64,000 nucleotides of DNA from Callaeas wilsoni (taxonomy: Eukaryota; Chordata; Aves; Passeriformes; Callaeidae). This document shows, piece by piece, positions 63,203 to 64,000 of the stretch. The translations under genes and the position numbers were made by a program. Every line of letters starts with the position of its first letter. Within the stretch, counting starts at the first letter, position 1. Below the pieces are notes generated by a model. It had not been told where the DNA came from. It did not search any database and worked only from the letters and a program-made list of their open reading frames with translations. The stretch is taken from assembly GCA_013398955.1 (NCBI GenBank), contig VWPU01009560.1, positions 44,127-108,126 of the forward strand, read 5' to 3'.

Positions 63203-63310
63203 GTTGTGGTGGGTTTTGGTGGGGTTTTGGTGGTTTGTTTTGGGGTTTTGGTGGTTTGTTTTGGTTTTTTGGTGGTTTTTTGTTGGTTTCGGGGGGGGTA
63301 TTTGGTGGTT
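63203..63310 (+). repeat. G/T-only tract with quadruplex potential
   Basis: From 63,203 to 63,289 the plus strand holds only G and T. A single C is followed by GGGGGGGG (63,291-63,298) and TATTTGGTGG. G runs of three or more occur at 63,211, 63,221, 63,242 and 63,291, enough for an intramolecular G-quadruplex with long loops. The open frames across it (FGGLFWGFGG-type peptides) are compositional artefacts. Confidence 0.85.
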
Positions 63311-63739
63311 CTAGTATTTGCTGGCAGTTCCATGCCTTTTATCATCTCTTGTCTAAATATTTCTTTATTCAGCCTTGTGCCTTTGAAACTTTACACCCAG
63401 CTCTAGTTATCTTTTTTAGCTCTCAAAAGTAGTCACTATCTTGTAAGCAAGCATGAACTCATGTAGGCCTGAAGTTTTCCTAAATAGAAGACCTACAAAT
63501 AATTGTTACAACTAATCACCTGCTGCCTGAAAATGCACTGGCACCCTCTGAACAGCAGTGGGAATTACAGGTATTTGGGCTGTCACCCAAAATCACTTCA
63601 ATGTGCAGGCACTGACTTCCTGGAGCCCAAGTCAAGACCCCACATTAAGGATGGCAGGAGGAAGCCCAGACAGAGGCTCTCATGTCCCAGGTAATAGCAG
63701 GAGACTAGGCCAGGCCAGCTTTAATCTCATCCCTCGAAT
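63311..63739. other. Transition to the CpG island
   Basis: Non-coding sequence whose G+C rises towards the right. I see no gene. It contains plus-strand frames of up to 119 codons that run on into the CpG-rich end, where all frames stay open for compositional reasons. Confidence 0.55.
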
Positions 63740-64000
63740 TATAATTTATCCCTTTCTACTGACAGCGAGGCACATGGCAGGGGGAGCCCGACCCCCTCCG
63801 ATGGATCTCCCCTGCAAGCGCTGGTTTCACTGGCGGGGTAAGCCGGGATCTGCTGGGACGGCCCGTGAGGCACCAGGGCGGGACTCGTGCCATTGCCCGC
63901 CGCCTGCACCCGCATGACAGAACTCGGGGGCCGCGGTAACCGGGCGGGCTGCTGAGAGCGGAGCAGCTGCAGCCACAGGCGCCGGGCCGGGCCGGGCCGG
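63740..64000. promoter_or_regulatory. CpG island shore, probable promoter region at window edge
   Basis: The last 260 bases are strongly GC-rich and hold roughly two dozen CpG pairs, whereas the rest of the window is CpG-poor. Such islands in vertebrates usually mark a promoter and first exon. Inside, a pyrimidine-rich acceptor ending CTACTGACAG (63,765) and a GTAAGC donor (63,838) bracket 72 bases open in all three frames. That could be a small exon, but open frames mean little at this composition. I cannot tell the direction of transcription; the gene may lie to the right, or transcription may be bidirectional. The island is cut by the window end. Confidence 0.6.
63981..64000. repeat. GGGCC pentamer repeat
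   Basis: GCCGGGCCGGGCCGGGCCGG: about four GGCCG units running into the window end. It is a typical GC-rich simple repeat of a promoter or 5' UTR and could form strong secondary structure. Its true length is unknown because the window stops inside it. Confidence 0.85.

Noticed and set aside
63203..63298. TTTTGGGG-like words suggesting telomeric DNA
   Set aside because: The units are irregular (TTTTGG, TTTGTTTTGGGG, TTTTTTGG) and not the vertebrate TTAGGG. No tandem telomere array.
63154..63432. Plus-strand frame with repeated FGGLFWGFGG-like residues
   Set aside because: It is the translation of the G/T-only tract; every frame there gives Gly/Val/Trp/Phe repeats. Not a protein.
1..64000. Search for CRISPR arrays, operons, phage genes, rRNA or tRNA
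   Set aside because: No regularly spaced repeats, no tight runs of same-strand genes and no conserved RNA sequence; the DNA is vertebrate in character.

Overview
This window reads as nuclear DNA from a bird. The base composition is AT-leaning and CpG-poor, the long open stretches look like chance, and nothing resembles bacterial operons. The interspersed repeats I recognise are those of avian and reptilian genomes: a decayed CR1/L3-type LINE tail, MIR/CORE-SINE fossils, palindromic amniote repeats, an avian ERVL-type LTR with part of its internal region, and a class I (ERV1-like) solo LTR of a type I associate with birds. I cannot name the species. All family names come from memory of consensus sequences; no alignment was run.

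Layout. Positions 1-7,770 are unique-looking non-coding DNA with one GC-rich patch (about 4,150-4,440). Between 7,778 and 10,235 lie a palindromic amniote repeat, a doubtful antisense CR1 piece and a convincing CR1/L3 3' end. At 11,572-11,898 is the best exon candidate: a tandem CAGCAG acceptor, a start codon in a strong Kozak context and a GTAAGC donor. From 11,900 to 23,200 I see mainly non-coding DNA with microsatellites. MIR relics sit at about 23,215-23,350 and 25,561-25,765. An ERVL 3' LTR with adjoining internal sequence occupies 26,641-27,680 on the minus strand. From 27,700 to 51,500 there are small duplications, a polypurine tract, weak exon candidates and possible conserved non-coding segments. 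The solo LTR is at 51,524-51,971. A MIR relic and a palindromic repeat lie near 59,000-59,800.

The last 1 kb changes character. An 87-base G/T-only tract is followed by a CpG-rich segment that ends in GGGCC pentamers at the window edge. This looks like the near shore of a promoter CpG island for a gene mostly outside the window.

No complete protein-coding gene, rRNA, tRNA, CRISPR array or operon can be supported. The window is best read as intergenic or long-intron DNA next to a promoter on its right. I found no coherent undescribed system. The items most worth following are the exon candidate near 11.8 kb, the right-edge CpG island, the solo LTR with its 4-base target duplication, and the palindromic repeats.
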